NCBI GenBank assembly: GCA_020226215.1
Contig: CM035227.1
Coordinates: 105,693,732-105,757,731 of the forward strand
DNA: 64,000 nt
Source of the DNA: Sindora glabra
Taxonomy: Eukaryota; Streptophyta; Magnoliopsida; Fabales; Fabaceae
Direction of reading: 5' to 3'
Shown here piece by piece: positions 1-11,943 of this stretch. Position 1 is the first letter of the stretch; the number at the start of each line of letters is the position of its first letter. The notes under the pieces were generated by a model that had not been told where the DNA came from, ran no database searches, and saw nothing but the letters and a program-made list of their open reading frames with translations. The position numbers and the translations under genes were made by a program.

Positions 1-3000
1 ATTATATGTAAAAAGCATGACAAAAAAATAATGTTCATTATTGAAAAAAAATATTTTATTTCACTTTTATAATATTATATATTATCTTATTAATTCCAAA
101 TTATATTATGCATTATTTTAAGGAAAAATTATGCTACATGTACTTTAGCTGATTTTTGCTTAACTCAAATGTATTTTCAAATATTATAATTTGTCTAATT
201 TTATCATTAACACTTTATCTATCAAAATTTTTTTCATTTAATTTTTAATTAATAATTCCATAACATGTAAAATAAGTAAAATCAGGTGAAATTATACATG
301 GATAAAGTATGATTTTCCTTTATTTATGTAAATTAATATTAAGAATTCTTTTCAATAATAATAGGAGTGGATAAATTATTAGACACACATATACATAAAA
401 ACTATAGATCAAACCTAAATGCAAAGAAAAGTATAAAACCTTTGAGTAATATCATACACCATTTGAGATAAAGGCTCTTAATTAATATTAATAATTTTTA
501 ATAGAGATTAAAATGTATTTGTGTTGTCTCCTAATTTTAATATTACACTTTAAACTATAAAATTAATCTATTAGTATGCATGATACAAATAAAAAAATCA
601 ACTAAAATTCTTAACGTTTATAAATAACAAAATTCGTATATATTTTATTACTATTAATTTTGTAAAGCATATGTTAATAGCATAAAATTTGTAGTTGTAA
701 ATTAAAAAGATATGGTTAGTATATTTTTTAGTCTGAGAATTTTAAGTATCAATTTATATAAATATAAAAAAATTATAATTTATTCCTTAATAATTTGCTC
801 CGAATTCATTTGATTCATTTATTATGAAATATTCTGTAAAAAAATTAGATTAAAAAATGTTTAAATGAATAGAGTGTTAACATTATAAAAAACACAAAAT
901 GGACAAGGTTTAAATACAAAAATGGGTTAAGTGAAAGTTAACAAAATTATAAATGAATAAACTATGGTAATTTTTATCATTTTAATCAAGTTGTCAAGTC
1001 AAACTTCTCTAGTTAAGTGTCATCCTACTTCGGTTCCGGCAGCAGCACTGTGCTTCTCAACGCTCATTGTCGGCGAATGTTGTTCAGACAGACATTTGGA
1101 GAATGCTGGCACTCATGAGTCCAAGCAGCTGGTCAGCACTCAGCAGATACAGCATTTCCTACCTTTTACTTTCCTTTTGAATGCGCCTAAACGGAATCAC
1201 TTACATCGAAGAAACGGCTATCATTGAATCTTAATGCTGCTTCCAATGGCAATATTAGTAGTCGCCATTCTTTTTTTTTTTATACTGATAATCTCTTTTT
1301 TATTATTACTAAGTATGGAATCATTTTCTGAGTCTCCCATATTTCCCTATAGTGGATCCCTCTTCCAAGCTTTTAGGTTGCTCCCACATTAAGGCATACA
1401 TATCTTGATTCATATAGACTAGAAGGATCGCACATTGACCCATGGGTCCCTCTACTAAGCATCTCGTTACTCTTATCCCAAACAATATGTGCCTCAAATA
1501 TTACTTTCATCCGAAGACACATTATTAATTTTACATTGATTGTTTCGGAGATTATACGTGGATTCCAAACCGTTGTTTTATTGAATGACGTAATAGATAT
1601 TTTGAAATGTTGGTTAAAAAATTATTATAGAAAAGAAATAATGCATCGGTTTCTTAATAAATAAATCATTATTATTTCTTTTAGGTTACAACACTTAATA
1701 ACTAATTACATTTAAAGATATCAATCTTACTTTTATAATCGTGGTTCAAAATTATAATCAAATATCAAATTATTTTATTAATTCATATGAAATGTTTAAT
1801 TTATTACTTTGAAGATTCATATAAATGATGTGGATATCTCAGATTCAAGATGTTAATATTAAAATAAAAAATAAAATTATTTTCATATTTAATTTTTTAT
1901 TTATTATTTTATTAAATAATTTTGTAATTTAAATTAGAAAATTATTATTATTTTATTTTTAAAATATTTTTATTATTAAAAATACAGTGAGATTAATTTT
2001 TAACTGTAATTTCATTTTTATTATTATTCTTGATGTTTTAAAGGTTATTTTAATATATTTATATATATATTTTCTTTAAAGAATAATACAATAGGCTTGG
2101 AATTTCTTTTAAAAAAGGTATATTTATATATAAAAATATAAAATAATAATATTTTTATATTAGAGAAAAATTACAATATAAAATATAGTATCAGTATAAA
2201 ATATAATTATAAAAATGATTTAGAGGTAAAAAATTATAATTTTATAAAAGAAAAAATGTTAAGTATCTTTAATACTATGATAATAAATTAAATAAATTAC
2301 ACTTATTTTATTTTAAAAATCAATCTAATAACAATAATGTATTATATTTTAATAATAAATATATTCTTTATTTACAATACATTAAATATTAAAATATAAT
2401 AAAATATAAAATATTTTTATATATATTTCAATGAATTTTTAGATGTTAAATATTAAAATTTAATTTGTTAAAAAATTTTAATTATTTATGTAATTTTAAA
2501 TAAAAAGATGGTTTATTATATTATATTTTATAATAGGAAAACTTAATAAGGATAATTTTGAAATAACATCAAAATTTTTGAGAATATCAAATATGAATCA
2601 AATATAATAATATAAAAAATATATATATATATAGAAATATGGTAAAATATTCTAAAAAAATTCATAATGAATCAAATATAAAAATATTATATTTTTTATT
2701 AATTAAATTTTTAGAAATTACGTCTTGAAAAATGTATACTTTTTTTATAATATAAAATTTTACAAAGCAAAGGCAAGTGTAAGGAATCCACCTAATTATA
2801 TAGTTCCCGTGATTTTGATTCATTGTATTGTTGTAACAAATCTCCTATTACCGTGCAAGCCACTAGCCAATTTGCTGAACAAATATTTCTCTCACTTCAT
2901 TGTGCAAGCCATTCTTCGTAACTCTTCACTCTCCAACAAAATTTTTTAATTAGCTAACATGTTAAAAAAAGTATTTTTTTTAAATTATAAATATAATTAC

Positions 3001-3040
3001 TAAACTAATTAAATCTATAATTTCAAATTATAAAAAATTG
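1..3040. other. AT-rich stretch without a recognisable gene
   Basis: No coding region can be supported. The DNA is strongly AT-rich, especially 1,860-2,730, which is mostly A/T runs. A more complex patch at about 1,000-1,240 is open for 87 codons, but I recognise no domain and see no start context or splice structure. Part of this stretch probably belongs to the Helitron whose 3' end lies at 3,071. I could not place that element's 5' end. Confidence 0.6.
363..494 (+). repeat. SINE-like repeat, degenerate copy
   Basis: This segment aligns by eye with 20,514-20,660. Both run through a GTGGATAAAT/GTGATTAAAT start, a 'TCAAACCTAAATG/TCAAATCCTAAATG' patch resembling a Pol III B box, an 'ACACCATTTGAG/ATACCATTTAAG' patch, and a short AT-rich tail. 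Dispersed short repeats with a B-box-like patch are typical of tRNA-derived SINEs. The A box is weak, so SINE identity is inference. It could also be an unclassified short dispersed repeat. Confidence 0.35.
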
Positions 3041-3041
3041 C

Positions 3042-3071
3042 AACCCGTGCATGGCACGGGTTATATTCTAG
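3042..3071 (+). mobile_element. Helitron 3' terminus (hairpin plus CTAG end)
   Basis: A 9-bp stem, AACCCGTGC / GCACGGGTT with an ATG loop (3,042-3,062), is followed after five bases by CTAG (3,068-3,071) and then T. A GC-rich hairpin just upstream of CTRR, with insertion before a T, is the hallmark of plant Helitron 3' ends. No Rep/helicase coding is visible, so this is a non-autonomous or truncated element extending leftwards. A 5' TC end was not located. Confidence 0.6.
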
Positions 3072-3072
3072 T

Positions 3073-3499
3073 TAGCAATAATTGAGGTTCCTCGCCGAGT
3101 CTTTCATCAGAAATCATGGAATTGTTGGTCTTAATTCACCTTGCTCCGAGCGATATCCGAAGGTGCAACGCGCTTTCTACGGAATCAAAATCATCAGAGA
3201 CACTGAGATAGTGGCGAAAGGGGAAAACGAAAAAAACAATAAAATCTGACAATTCAACATGGGGTGGGCCCTAATTAAATAACCACATTTTTTGTGGCAT
3301 ATAGAAATTTAGGTTTAAATACATCTTCAATTTGTTTAATATTCCGGTTAATTTAAGTGAGCTTGGTTTCACTAAAATGAAAATTTAGTTCCTATTCTTC
3401 AACTCAAAATTAATTCAATTCCTCAAATTTCATACAAATCTGCCAATATGGAAGGCCAAAGTCAAATATGGCACATTTAACGTATCAGACATCAGCATA
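3073..3499. other. Moderate-complexity sequence, no gene recognised
   Basis: This interval flanks the Helitron end. The 3,080-3,200 part is more GC-rich than its surroundings and looks as if it once belonged to a gene, but all frames are interrupted and I recognise no domain. Confidence 0.4.
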
Positions 3500-5405
3500 A
3501 ATTCTCTAACTAATTTGCCTTGCAATTTATTTGTTGTCGTTTTGAAAGAAGTAACATCTCCATTTCCTATGGACATTAAAATCCCCCGTTCAAAACCCTA
3601 GCCTAAAACATCCGCTATATCCTCCACTTCAAACTTTATTTGCTTTTCTTTTGCAATAATAAATGGCGATGGGAGGAGAACAACGATCGCTACACTGAAA
3701 CTAGTAAAAAGATTAAAACTGAAAAGAAAATAACTCTAAATAACGGATTAAGCTTTTTTAAAATATAAGATATATTTTTGAAAAATAAAATGTAATATCA
3801 TAATTTTTTACAAAAAAGAGAATAAATAATTATAAATTTAGAAATTATTTTTTAATTAATAATTATTTATTAAATTTTAAATAATTAATTTTCTCATTAA
3901 TACATGATATTTCGGGTAATTTAATATTTTTCTTTTTATATACTAAAAATATAGATGCCTACATATATACTTTATTTGAAGGAAATCTTTAATAGTTTAT
4001 TTTAATGAAAAATATCTTTTATTTTAATATGATTATAAAATATTAAGATGAGAAAAATATTATATTCATTTAATATTAAATATACAAAATGCAATAAAAT
4101 AATATTGTCTTAATTTTAAATAAAAAATTATTTTCCCCTCTTATTATAACCATTGTGCCGCATGTGCTTGCTTTGATTAAAGCAACTTGCTGCATCGTTT
4201 ATTTTGTATTAATCTTAATATTATCGTTTGCTAATGATTATAGTCACAAAAAATTAAAATCATTAAAAATGTTCTGTTTACTTAATATAGAGTGTGGCGA
4301 AGCACACATCCACTACTTTAGCACCAAAGTTGCAGATCCAATGGCTTGGATGGAAGAAGGGACAAATTTTTGTGAACTTTTGGTTAAAACCCCTAACATT
4401 GCCTCATTTATACATTGAGCCCATAGAAGATGAATTGGGCCCAGACAATAATGGGCCACCTATTACTGGGCTTAACTAAAGTAAGGAGTTGGTGAGTTGG
4501 TGAGTTGGTGAGTTGGATGAGTTAGACATTGTATTTGGAATTGTAATTTTAATTGATTTCAAAGTTTAAATAATAATAATAATAATGGTGATCTTATTTT
4601 TAATAACAATAATAATATAAAAAAGAGGTGTGGTACTATTATATAAAAAAAGGCATTTCCCAGGAAAAAATTATAAAATTTTTTATTGTTAGTTTTGGTT
4701 ATCACTAGAAAATGTTCTTAAAAAGTTATTTTATTTTTATGATATAGAATCATGTCTATATAAAATTAAATTAACGTTATATAGTTCATAAATTACAAGA
4801 AGCGTTGGGCTATTTTTTTTTCCTATTAATGGTAGGATATAAGAAGATGAAAGATAAAAGAATTATTTTAATATTTTAAAAAACTCGAGTAAAATTTTGA
4901 AGAAATAAGGTTTATAATTTTTATTTGTGCATTTAGCTTATACATATATATACATGCCAGAATCTTATTATCCTATCAAGTAGATATACAGAAGAATGGA
5001 AACTTAATAAGCAATACCATTAAAGATGAAAACAAAAACAGTCTCAAAAACAAGAACATGGGTATGAATAATCGATTGAAAGAAAAAGTCTATCTATTTT
5101 CTTTTATTTTGATAGCAACCAGACAGATTTTTGGTTGAATATAGCTGCTATTTTAATTTATGTTCAATATATAATTCCTTTGACTAATCATATTTTTTAT
5201 TTTTCTACTACTTCAATTCCTTACCCCGACATTTTTGTATTGCTATATTATGAGTGCATATTAAATGTTTATACAAGGCTAAAGTGAATAGAGACTACGT
5301 TTTTCTTGTCCTTGTGATCTATTTTTGAACACTTAACGATAATTTGCTTATACTTCCTATAGGCCCAGAAGTAATGAAAATGAGCTGAATTAACCTAACT
5401 TTAGT
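3500..5405. repeat. Duplicated block, copy 1 (partner at 18.4-21.2 kb)
   Basis: Several separated stretches match the region 18,410-21,165 in the same order and orientation. They are 3,545-3,720 (around 'CATCCGCTATATCCTCC'), 4,330-4,480 (around 'CTCATTTATACATTGAGCCC') and 5,130-5,400 (around 'GCTGCTATTTTAATTTAT'). The match is interrupted by indels and AT-rich filler, so this is an old segmental duplication rather than a simple transposon. A short 8-bp tandem repeat (GAGTTGGT, four units) lies at 4,486-4,517. No coding region is supported; the short open frames near 4,155-4,480 are not conserved in the partner copy. Confidence 0.65.
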
Positions 5406-5949
5406 TTTAAAGAAGACGAAAACAGCCTTCCACCATTTCATTTAATAACTTTAGAGATATTATAAAATTTGATTATTGTTACTTACGCGGATTGTCATCT
5501 AAATATGTTAAATGAGATGATAAGAGAGCTATTTTTCTCTTTTTTAAACAACGGCTTATATTAGTAATAAAGATAAATGTATTATCTAAATTCATGATTT
5601 ACCAATATCTAAATGTAATGGATGTCGAAAAGTAGTTTTTAAATGATTGCTAGCACCGACAACGATAATGGAAGATAAAAGTTCTCCTTTTTTTTTATGT
5701 AATATTATTATAAATTTTTATTTGTTGATGTGATGATACATAGAATGAATAAAAATGTAAAATAATTTTTCTTATATCGATGTCTTCTTTCTCTTTTTTT
5801 CTTATATTCATATTCAATATGTTGATATTTGTATCCTTATAAGTAAACTATGCAAAAAGAACACTTAGGCTTTTTCATATTTGATCCATTTGGTGGGTAG
5901 TTTGTAAAATGGTTAATTTATTTTCTACTAATTTTTATAATTTTCTAAA

Positions 5950-8900
5950 ATTTGATGTGATATTTAAATTATATTAAAATATATTGACAAAGGCACCTAA
6001 AAAGGATATCAGTTGTATACAAATAATTAACACCAAAAACTATATAATAATAATTTTTTATTATAATCAATGTGATATTACCATAGAATTGCCTTTTAAT
6101 GACAGCCTATTAATGCTAATTATAGAGAAAATTGATGTATATAATGACATGATAATATTTTTATAAATATAAGTAACTTATCTAAGTTTACTCTATTTGT
6201 TATCTAAGTTCTCTACCTATAAAGTTTCTCTTTTATTCCATTATTATCTAGGTTTTTTCACTCCACCTTTTATTTAGGTTTTCACTCTATTTTATACAGT
6301 AATGGCACAAAAGGATAATACATAATTAATGTTGCTCAATTATCTACCATTGAGATGTAAATTATTGCTCCCGGTTTATCATTCTCTTTTAGCCACAATC
6401 TGTGTTAAGTTATCATTTTGAAATAGAAAAAGACGACCTTTTTTCCATTTTATATCACCAAAATGGAGCATTAGTAGTTAGAAAGAGCAAGTATTTTTAT
6501 GAAGATTCACTTATAATGACTTTAAGGATCAAATTGGTTACAATGGATATAAAGGTAAGGAACTACTTTAAGAGGATAACAAATAATCACCGTCACTTTC
6601 TTGAATTAGTAAACAAATCAGTTTCCTAATCCTTATAAATTAATCTATCAATAAATAAAATCGATCATCATTTTTCTTTAATAAGTATTCAAAGTGATCA
6701 TAGTTATAAACATCATGTCTTCTTAAGTATTAATGATAAAAAAACTTATTTTTCAAGATAAGAATATGTAATATTAATGGTTGTGATGATAGCTTACTAT
6801 AGTTTTTAGATAAATTGTTATTAGAAAAAAGTCAAGATGAAAAAGTTGCATATGTATTTTGTGTAATTTTTGTATAGATTGTTGTTAGAAAAATGTTAGG
6901 ATAAAGAAATTGTATATAATTTTAAAGTCATTTGTTTATTAGAACCAATATGGTCTGTAATATTATGTCAATTTTTTGATACAACGAACATCTAAAGGTA
7001 CACAAATGGCTAACATGTAATAAATATTTATTAACTTGTAATAAATATTTACTAATACACCAATGAGACATTTACGAGATACATTGTATTAGGAGATGAA
7101 AACATGGGTCATAAATACCAAGTTTTATGAAATAACAATTATCGAAAAAGTATAAAAAAATATGATGTTTTAAAGTATATAAATAATTAAACTTTATAAA
7201 ATGAAATATATGTAATATGTCTATTTTGGTTAACATTTGAAATGTTATTTTGATGCCTATAAATTTCATTCTTACTCTTCATTTAAAATATTTATGTGAT
7301 GTCTTATTAATGATATACAAATTGATGAAAAATTGTAATGAGAATAAATAATATGATCATTATTGTATTGAAAGACTTAAACTTTTGAGGGGCTAGTCAT
7401 ATTATTTCTTCTTGCTATAATTTATCATCAGTTGACAATTATTACACCCTTTAAAGTTGTCTCTATAGTTTATGTTCCATCTTAAGAAATATAATTAAGG
7501 AAAAAATATAAAGATAAAAAAATTAGAGTGGGACAAAAAAGTGTGGCCATTCTTATAATAAAAGGCTTGACCTTTTAAGTATATTACAAGACTAATCATA
7601 CTACTTCTTCTACTATAATTTATTATTAGTTTAATTTCATATACATCTTTTAAAGGAGAAACACTCAAGCAATATAAATAAATTATGAGAAGAGGTTTCC
7701 CATTTTATATATTTTTTATGCAATAATATTTTAAGTAAAAATTTATAATTAATAATTTTTCATTTGCTAGTTTTTTATTAACCTTAACTAATTTTTTTAT
7801 TCATTGTAAATTATAGTTTCTCATATGTTAAATTGTTTAATTTATTGCTATTTGTATCTGCTTAATTATATATGAAAAATATCATAATGCATTTAGAAAT
7901 TTTAATTCTACTAACTTGTAAAATTATAAAATTTTTATTTAAAATAAAATGGAAAAAACAAAAGTTTTTAGTTTATAATGTTAGTTTTTATTTTATAATT
8001 GACATTAAATAATGAAAAGTGAGGCGTAAAATAAAAATAAAAAGAGTAAAGTCATGAAATCATTTGTAAATTTTATTACGAAACCTAAAATAATTCTTTG
8101 TCTAATGAGATATTCTTTCCTTTCAACCTTAAAATGATTATCTTTAATGTTATATTTGTGTTCACTAATTATTTTGTAGGATTAAAACTCTATTAACTGG
8201 TGATTAAATATATGAAGTTTAACACTCATTAGAAATTAAAGCATAGAATATAAATGTAGGATTTATTTTACATCTTATATTTGCTTTTATAATTTAGTTT
8301 CTGCTTTTATAATCGACCATATTTTATTATTTTTCACTTCGATGAAGTTTTTACAGGTTTGTACAAGTATAAAACTTAATTTTATTCATCTTTTTTGGTA
8401 CTTAGTGTAATATTATACATAAAATTTTAATGAATATTACTCATTACATTTTTAAGTATTAGATTTAAGAATATTTTTCTAGAAAGTGGTAAACTTACAT
8501 ATTAAGTAACGGGTACTTATAACAAAACACTCATCTCTGATTAAGGTAATTTTTCACTATTTTCAAACTTTTTTTACTTAATATCATTAAAATTGAGATG
8601 AAGATATTAGTCAAGTTAGGGAATGAAAAATATAAGGAGTAGGGATATCTGCAATAAATTAGAAGATAATTTTTCTTTCATCATGATAAATATTTTCTTT
8701 GTAATTATTGTAACATTCAAAATTTTATTTACTTGTTTTGTTTCCTTATAGATTGAAAATGCTTTGGATGTATGTTATTCAACTGTGCAAATATAAATCA
8801 TTAGGTATTCCCTAATCTCATATCCAAATTGTATTATAATATTGAAATATTATATTTTTTTAGGATTATAAATATATTTCAAATTCAAAGTAGTGTAGTA

Positions 8901-9660
8901 AAATGTGTTTTAAGATGCCATACAAAATGAGAAATGTGTAAGGAATAGGTTTTTTTTAATTTTTTATAGAGGAGGGTAATACAACGTCAATTATATAAAT
9001 CACCAATATAGTATATAACATATTCCATACTCTTTAATAAAATAAGTTCACAATAAATTTAAATTTTCAATGATTATTACTCAACAAAAATTAATGTATT
9101 TAAATGTGATTAGTCATCAAGTTATGTTATACAAAAAATGATGATAGTTTATTTATTATAAGAACTAACATTATTATTTTACACAATGATTTTCTAATTA
9201 ATGTCATAAAATATTTACAATAATGCATAATCAAATGATAGTTCAAAATATAAAATATCTACAATGCTACACAATTAAACAATAGTTCGAAACTAACATC
9301 AAATCCATTGAATAGTTATTGTCATTCAATTTTTCTGTAGTAGTGACTTAAAACATTGATTTTGCTTATAACTATCATTCAAAGGTATTTCAAATGACTG
9401 CTTGATTATGGATCGTTAATGTTATAAAATATTTACAATAATGCACAATCAAATGATAGTTCAAAATATGAAATATTTACAATGATGCACAATTAAACAA
9501 TAGTTCACAACCATCATCAAATCCGTTAAATAATTTTTATTACTCAATTTTTTTGTAGTAATGACTTAAGACATTGATATACCTATCATTTAGAGGTATT
9601 TCAAATGATTGCATGAGAAGTATAAAAAGTAAATATATCAATTTTGTGCTTAATTGATGT
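5950..9660 (+). repeat. Long AT-rich repeat family, copy 1
   Basis: This region shares ordered similarity with 48.8-53.1 kb and 53.7-55.8 kb. Examples are 6,180-6,400 with 49,140-49,340, 6,640-6,760 with 49,540-49,650, 7,300-7,480 with 54,960-55,090, and 8,040-8,260 with 52,740-52,930 and 55,490-55,710. Recurrent short motifs such as ACATCTAAAGG and CATCATTTAAA, in both orientations, resemble the subterminal repeats of CACTA/En-Spm elements. No transposase is readable and no clean CACTA ends were found, so the class is inference. Open frames in it (for example 6,402-6,629) are not conserved between copies. Confidence 0.55.
9200..9625 (+). repeat. Local direct duplication, about 218-bp period
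   Basis: Two adjacent diverged copies begin at 9,200 and 9,418 with AATGTCATAAAATATTTACA / AATGTTATAAAATATTTACA. They stay alignable through 'CAATCAAATGATAGTTC' and 'GAGGTATTTCAAATGA'. The duplication lies near the right end of the AT-rich repeat copy and is probably part of its terminal repeat structure. Confidence 0.7.
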
Positions 9661-11220
9661 TTAATAGTATGGCAATAACCAATTATTTGAAAAATGATGA
9701 TATATAGGATGTTGATTTTGCATTAATAACTAATATTTAAAGTTGATGATAATTTTACATTATAAATAAATTATATTTTATTTTTTTCTCATTATCACTC
9801 TAAGTTTCTTTTTTATTTGTTTTTACGCTCCATTTTTATCTTCATCTAACTCCCTTTATAAAACCCTAAATTTCATTCCATCTAGAAAACTTAACTCAAA
9901 TCAAATAAATTCACTTTAATCCATTAAATAAAGCTAGAATGTTCATTCACCTAATATAAAGGAGGTAGCAAAGGGATGGATTTAATGCAATTGGACCCTA
10001 ATCATTTAAAGCCTCAAAGATTTTAAGTTAAGGTTAAAAATCATCCTTGAACCAAAACTCTTCAACTTACACAATTTCAAAAAAGAGGCGAGGAAAGACC
10101 TAATTGAGATTAATATTCAAGAATATTACCTCAATTATATGAAAAAGTTGATGGAATCTAGTGCCCTTATTAACTTACTTGAAGAAGTTAAAGGAGATAA
10201 GTGGAAATTTAAATGGTGAAAGTTAAATGGTTTTGAAGGAAAATAGAAAAGGGTGGCTAATCTTAAGGATAAAATAATGTTATAACTAGGGGTATTTAGG
10301 GAGAAGTTTCATAAATCTCCTCCATACTTAATTATTCACCTCTAATTATATTTAACTATTAAATATTTCATTTTATTAATATTTTTTAACTAATTCATAC
10401 AAGTTTCTTATTTTAAATTTCATTCACTTAATTAATTCTTCTTCATCCAATTTCTTTTCCACATCTCCTTATCACAATTTATCCATTTTATATAAAAAAT
10501 TTGAATTTTAGTCATTACCATTATAATTAATTAATTATTCCTTAATAAAATAAAATTCTAAAATTCTAAAAATGGTGTAACATAGTCACTTAAAGATCAA
10601 TAATTTGTGGTTAAGATTTTAAAATCCCTTTTGAATAAAAATCTCCTAATCATTCCAAACCTAAAGAGAAAAATTAAAATTCTTATAAAGATAGAGGAAT
10701 AGAATTCATTATTTTGTTCACTTAAATAAGACATAAAGAGTTAAGGAAGATTGGCAAATGGCTCTTGCCTTAGATAGACAAAAAGATGAATTCAGGTTTA
10801 AGGAAAAATAAGGAGGCTTGGTTGATTCAGGGAAATATTAAGGGTAAAAGCCTTAAGGGTAATTTAAGAAATAAGCTCCTAAATTTTCTCTACACTTACA
10901 ATTCATCCTTAATCATATTTAACTCCAAAATATTTCAAATTATTCTCTTAGGAATTATTCACAATTTATTATATATATATGTGTGTGTGTGCATAAAATA
11001 TTTAAAAGTTTTTAAAAGCAGTGTGATAATTTGCCTCCATTAGCATACAAGAGTTTGAGTAGAATGTCAAAACAACTCACCAATTCTTATTACATATTTA
11101 GAAATGTTATGAATTATATGGAAAAAGCTCCAATCATTGTCTAATATCCTCTACTTTCATATATATTGGTAAGTAAGTACATATCCGCCATGAAATTCAA
11201 GAGAATTATTTAATTTGCAG
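9661..11220. other. AT-rich stretch, probably decayed transposon 5' part
   Basis: No supported gene. Because a Harbinger-type transposase C-terminus follows at 11.22 kb, part of this interval is likely the eroded 5' region of that element. I could not read transposase motifs here. A short (AT)n(GT)n microsatellite lies near 10,972-10,991. Confidence 0.4.
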
Positions 11221-11560
11221 CATTCATCACTACATAATTCTATAGAAAAGGCTTTTGAAGTTCTAGAAAAAAAAAAAGATTTCCAATAATAGCAAGTGGA
11301 ATAGAGGCATAATATGACATTAAGACCTAATGTGAAATTGTGTAGGCATGTTGTATATTACACAAATTTCTAATGGATGTTGATCACAACTAAGAACTTT
11401 TATTTGAAGTTGATTAAGAGCCTATGGAAAGAGAGCATGAAATTGAAAACCCATTAAAAAGTGCAATTCGATATGTTAATACAATACAAGGAGAGCAAAT
11501 AAGAAATTTAATTATGGAGTAAATGTGGAATGATTATAATGTTCAAAATTAGGTTTAAAT
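11221..11560 (+). pseudogene. PIF/Harbinger-type transposase, C-terminal remnant
   Basis: After an acceptor-like TTTAATTTGCAG, the forward frames read HSSLHNSIEKAFEVLEKKK, then RFPIIASGIEA, then a patch like YDIKT, a CCILHNF-type patch degraded to MLYITQISN, and finally PMEREHEIENPLKSAIRYVN and GEQIRNLIME. This order matches the end of plant Harbinger transposases: an RHSSLRN..ER.FG-like stretch carrying the third catalytic acid, then the hydrophobic CCILHNF stretch, then an IR..I...MW tail. Several frameshifts and stops interrupt it. Upstream catalytic parts are not recognisable. It is followed on the same strand by a Myb/SANT remnant, the usual partner gene, so together they mark a second, dead Harbinger element. 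Confidence 0.6.
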
Positions 11561-11943
11561 ATTTGCCATGTAACCTAGAAAATGCTGCATAAATGTAAAG
11601 ACATTTAGTCTGTGAAGTAGTTATATTCTTTTGAGAACATGGTCATTATAAAACCTTTAATTTTAATTATTGGTTCTTTGAAGTGATGTAGTAGTATTCT
11701 AATATAACTTTCTATAAGTAGTGCATAGAATAAGAACTGTTAACAATTGTCATCTATTTAGTATTTTGCTAGATGAAGTTTTCTAGTGGTATCTTTAACA
11801 TTCTATTGTTATTCAACCTTTGTAGTGGAAGCTTTACATTATCCTTGTATTTTGTGTTTTTCGTTGGTTTGGCATTTCTTAAATTAGCTTATATGGGAGT
11901 TTAATGTATACTGGATCACACTTAACTTGTATCTTTCTCATAG

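Noticed and set aside
964..1227. 87-codon forward frame; its RHLENAGTHES phrase resembles RHLEAATHES in the frame at 62,362-62,577
   Set aside because: The shared phrase is about 10 residues, and the surrounding DNA is not convincingly alignable by eye. It could be a shared repeat fragment or chance, so no gene is called.
9325..9345. Reverse complement CACTACTACAGAAAAATTG as a CACTA transposon end
   Set aside because: The sequence on both sides continues alike in the neighbouring 218-bp repeat copy, so this is internal and not a border. A weaker form is at about 9,545-9,565.
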